DNA of 64,000 nt. Origin: Bugula neritina. Taxonomy: Eukaryota > Bryozoa > Gymnolaemata > Cheilostomatida > Bugulidae. The translations under genes and the position numbers were made by a program. The number at the start of each line of letters is the position of its first letter. The first letter of the stretch is position 1. The notes under the pieces were generated by a model that was not told where the DNA came from, did no database searches, and saw only the letters and a program-made list of their open reading frames with translations. Below are positions 63,135-64,000 of this stretch, one piece after another. Where the stretch lies: contig OZ037768.1 of assembly GCA_964035545.1 (NCBI GenBank), forward strand, positions 5,943,241 through 6,007,240, given 5' to 3'.

Positions 63135-64000
63135 TTCTGTAACACGCACAGCTCTCTGGCAGCTTTGCTGTTTCTACATTCATTAGATATTGATGTGACA
63201 TAATATTTCTGCGGCCATATTGTTTTTGCATTGAAGTAGTGCTACATTGAAAATTCATCATCAAATTTCATAATTTATAGTTGCGTTAGTTTGCCAAAAC
63301 ATATTGTACATATTTTCTTTAATCACACTATGTGCTTTGCTATGGACTAGTAAATCACAAAGTGTCAAATTCAAAAGCGTTTCCGCATGTAAATCATGTG
63401 CTAGAAACACGCTGCATACATAGCTAACTACTGACTACTGTATAAATATCCTCGGTATTGCTTTTAAATAACTTTTTCTCATTTTTATAGTTTGTACAAT
63501 ATAATGCTTTATTTCTATGCTTTGATTTTTGTAACTAAACCCTGGAGCTGGCTTCAGAGTTATACCTCATGCATGTATATTCCATAGCAGTGTATTGAGA
63601 TGACTTTACAATGATATAATATAGTTTTATATACATCATACATAATGATTGAAAATATATTCTGTTGTTTAATATTAAAATACTCTAGTATATCTTCAAG
63701 CTTTAACAAAACAAGCATAAATAAGTAGAAACACAATATTATATAAAAATATTATATGCTGTAACAACAAAGTGACTAGTATACTGTAATTAATATAAAC
63801 AAAAGTAAATGGAATAAGTGATGGTTTCATGTAATAACAAAAATAAGTGGCACATATTTTTTATTGCATAGCCCATTAATCAACAAGATGAAGGATTATG
63901 CTTTAGCGGGATTCATTAATATCTCCTGAAACTTTAATGATTGTATAATTTAATATTAGGAGTTGTTCACACCTGAAAAGTTTCACAAAATACAATGAGT
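63135..64000. other. 3' UTR and downstream DNA of the adaptor gene
   Basis: AT-rich, no further coding region. There is no perfect AATAAA soon after the stop. ATAATATAAT-type words and AATATAATGCTTTATTTC near 63500 are weak candidates for the 3' end signal. Any neighbouring gene lies beyond the window. Confidence 0.4.

Overview
This is eukaryotic, almost certainly animal, nuclear DNA: AT-rich, with genes split into many short exons bounded by GT..AG introns of a few hundred bases. Clear orthologues of the animal genes NEK11 and BRAP are present. Intron density, diverged protein sequences and short-genome-style spacing suggest an invertebrate, possibly a lophotrochozoan, but I cannot fix the species. 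All gene models below were assembled by eye, and I checked every exon join for reading-frame phase.

Layout. (1) 349-1447 (+): two exons that look like the 3' end of an unrecognised gene. (2) 3067-22685 (-): a tandem array of three cytosolic (SULT-type) sulfotransferase genes, each with seven coding exons and the same intron phases. The copy at 3067-7129 has a 1-bp deletion in exon 3, and the middle copy has altered residues in the PAPS-binding loop. (3) 26998-35643 (+): a complete 16-exon NEK11 kinase gene carrying a hexapeptide repeat, with a LINE fragment and a terminal-inverted-repeat element in its introns. (4) 36513-43101 (-): a complete 14-exon BRAP (RING/UBP zinc finger/coiled coil) gene, convergent with NEK11. 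One intron holds a 30-bp minisatellite built from copies of its own 3' splice site. (5) 46600-63134 (+): a 19-20 exon gene for a PX-SH3-SH3-SH3-SH2 adaptor with several ITIM-like tyrosine motifs between the domains. I do not recognise this architecture from known families.

Mobile and repeated DNA: a 5'-truncated, internally deleted LINE flanked by a 15-bp target-site duplication; a ~0.78-kb inverted-repeat element bounded by TTAA; two copies in opposite orientation of a small MITE-like element; a possible second LINE 3' end; a diverged tRNA-Cys-like sequence; several minisatellites; and perfect palindromes. The genes do not form an operon. NEK11 (cell-cycle checkpoint kinase), BRAP (Ras/MAPK-pathway ubiquitin ligase), the SULTs (conjugation of small molecules) and the adaptor (phosphoinositide and phosphotyrosine signalling) are neighbours without an evident common pathway.
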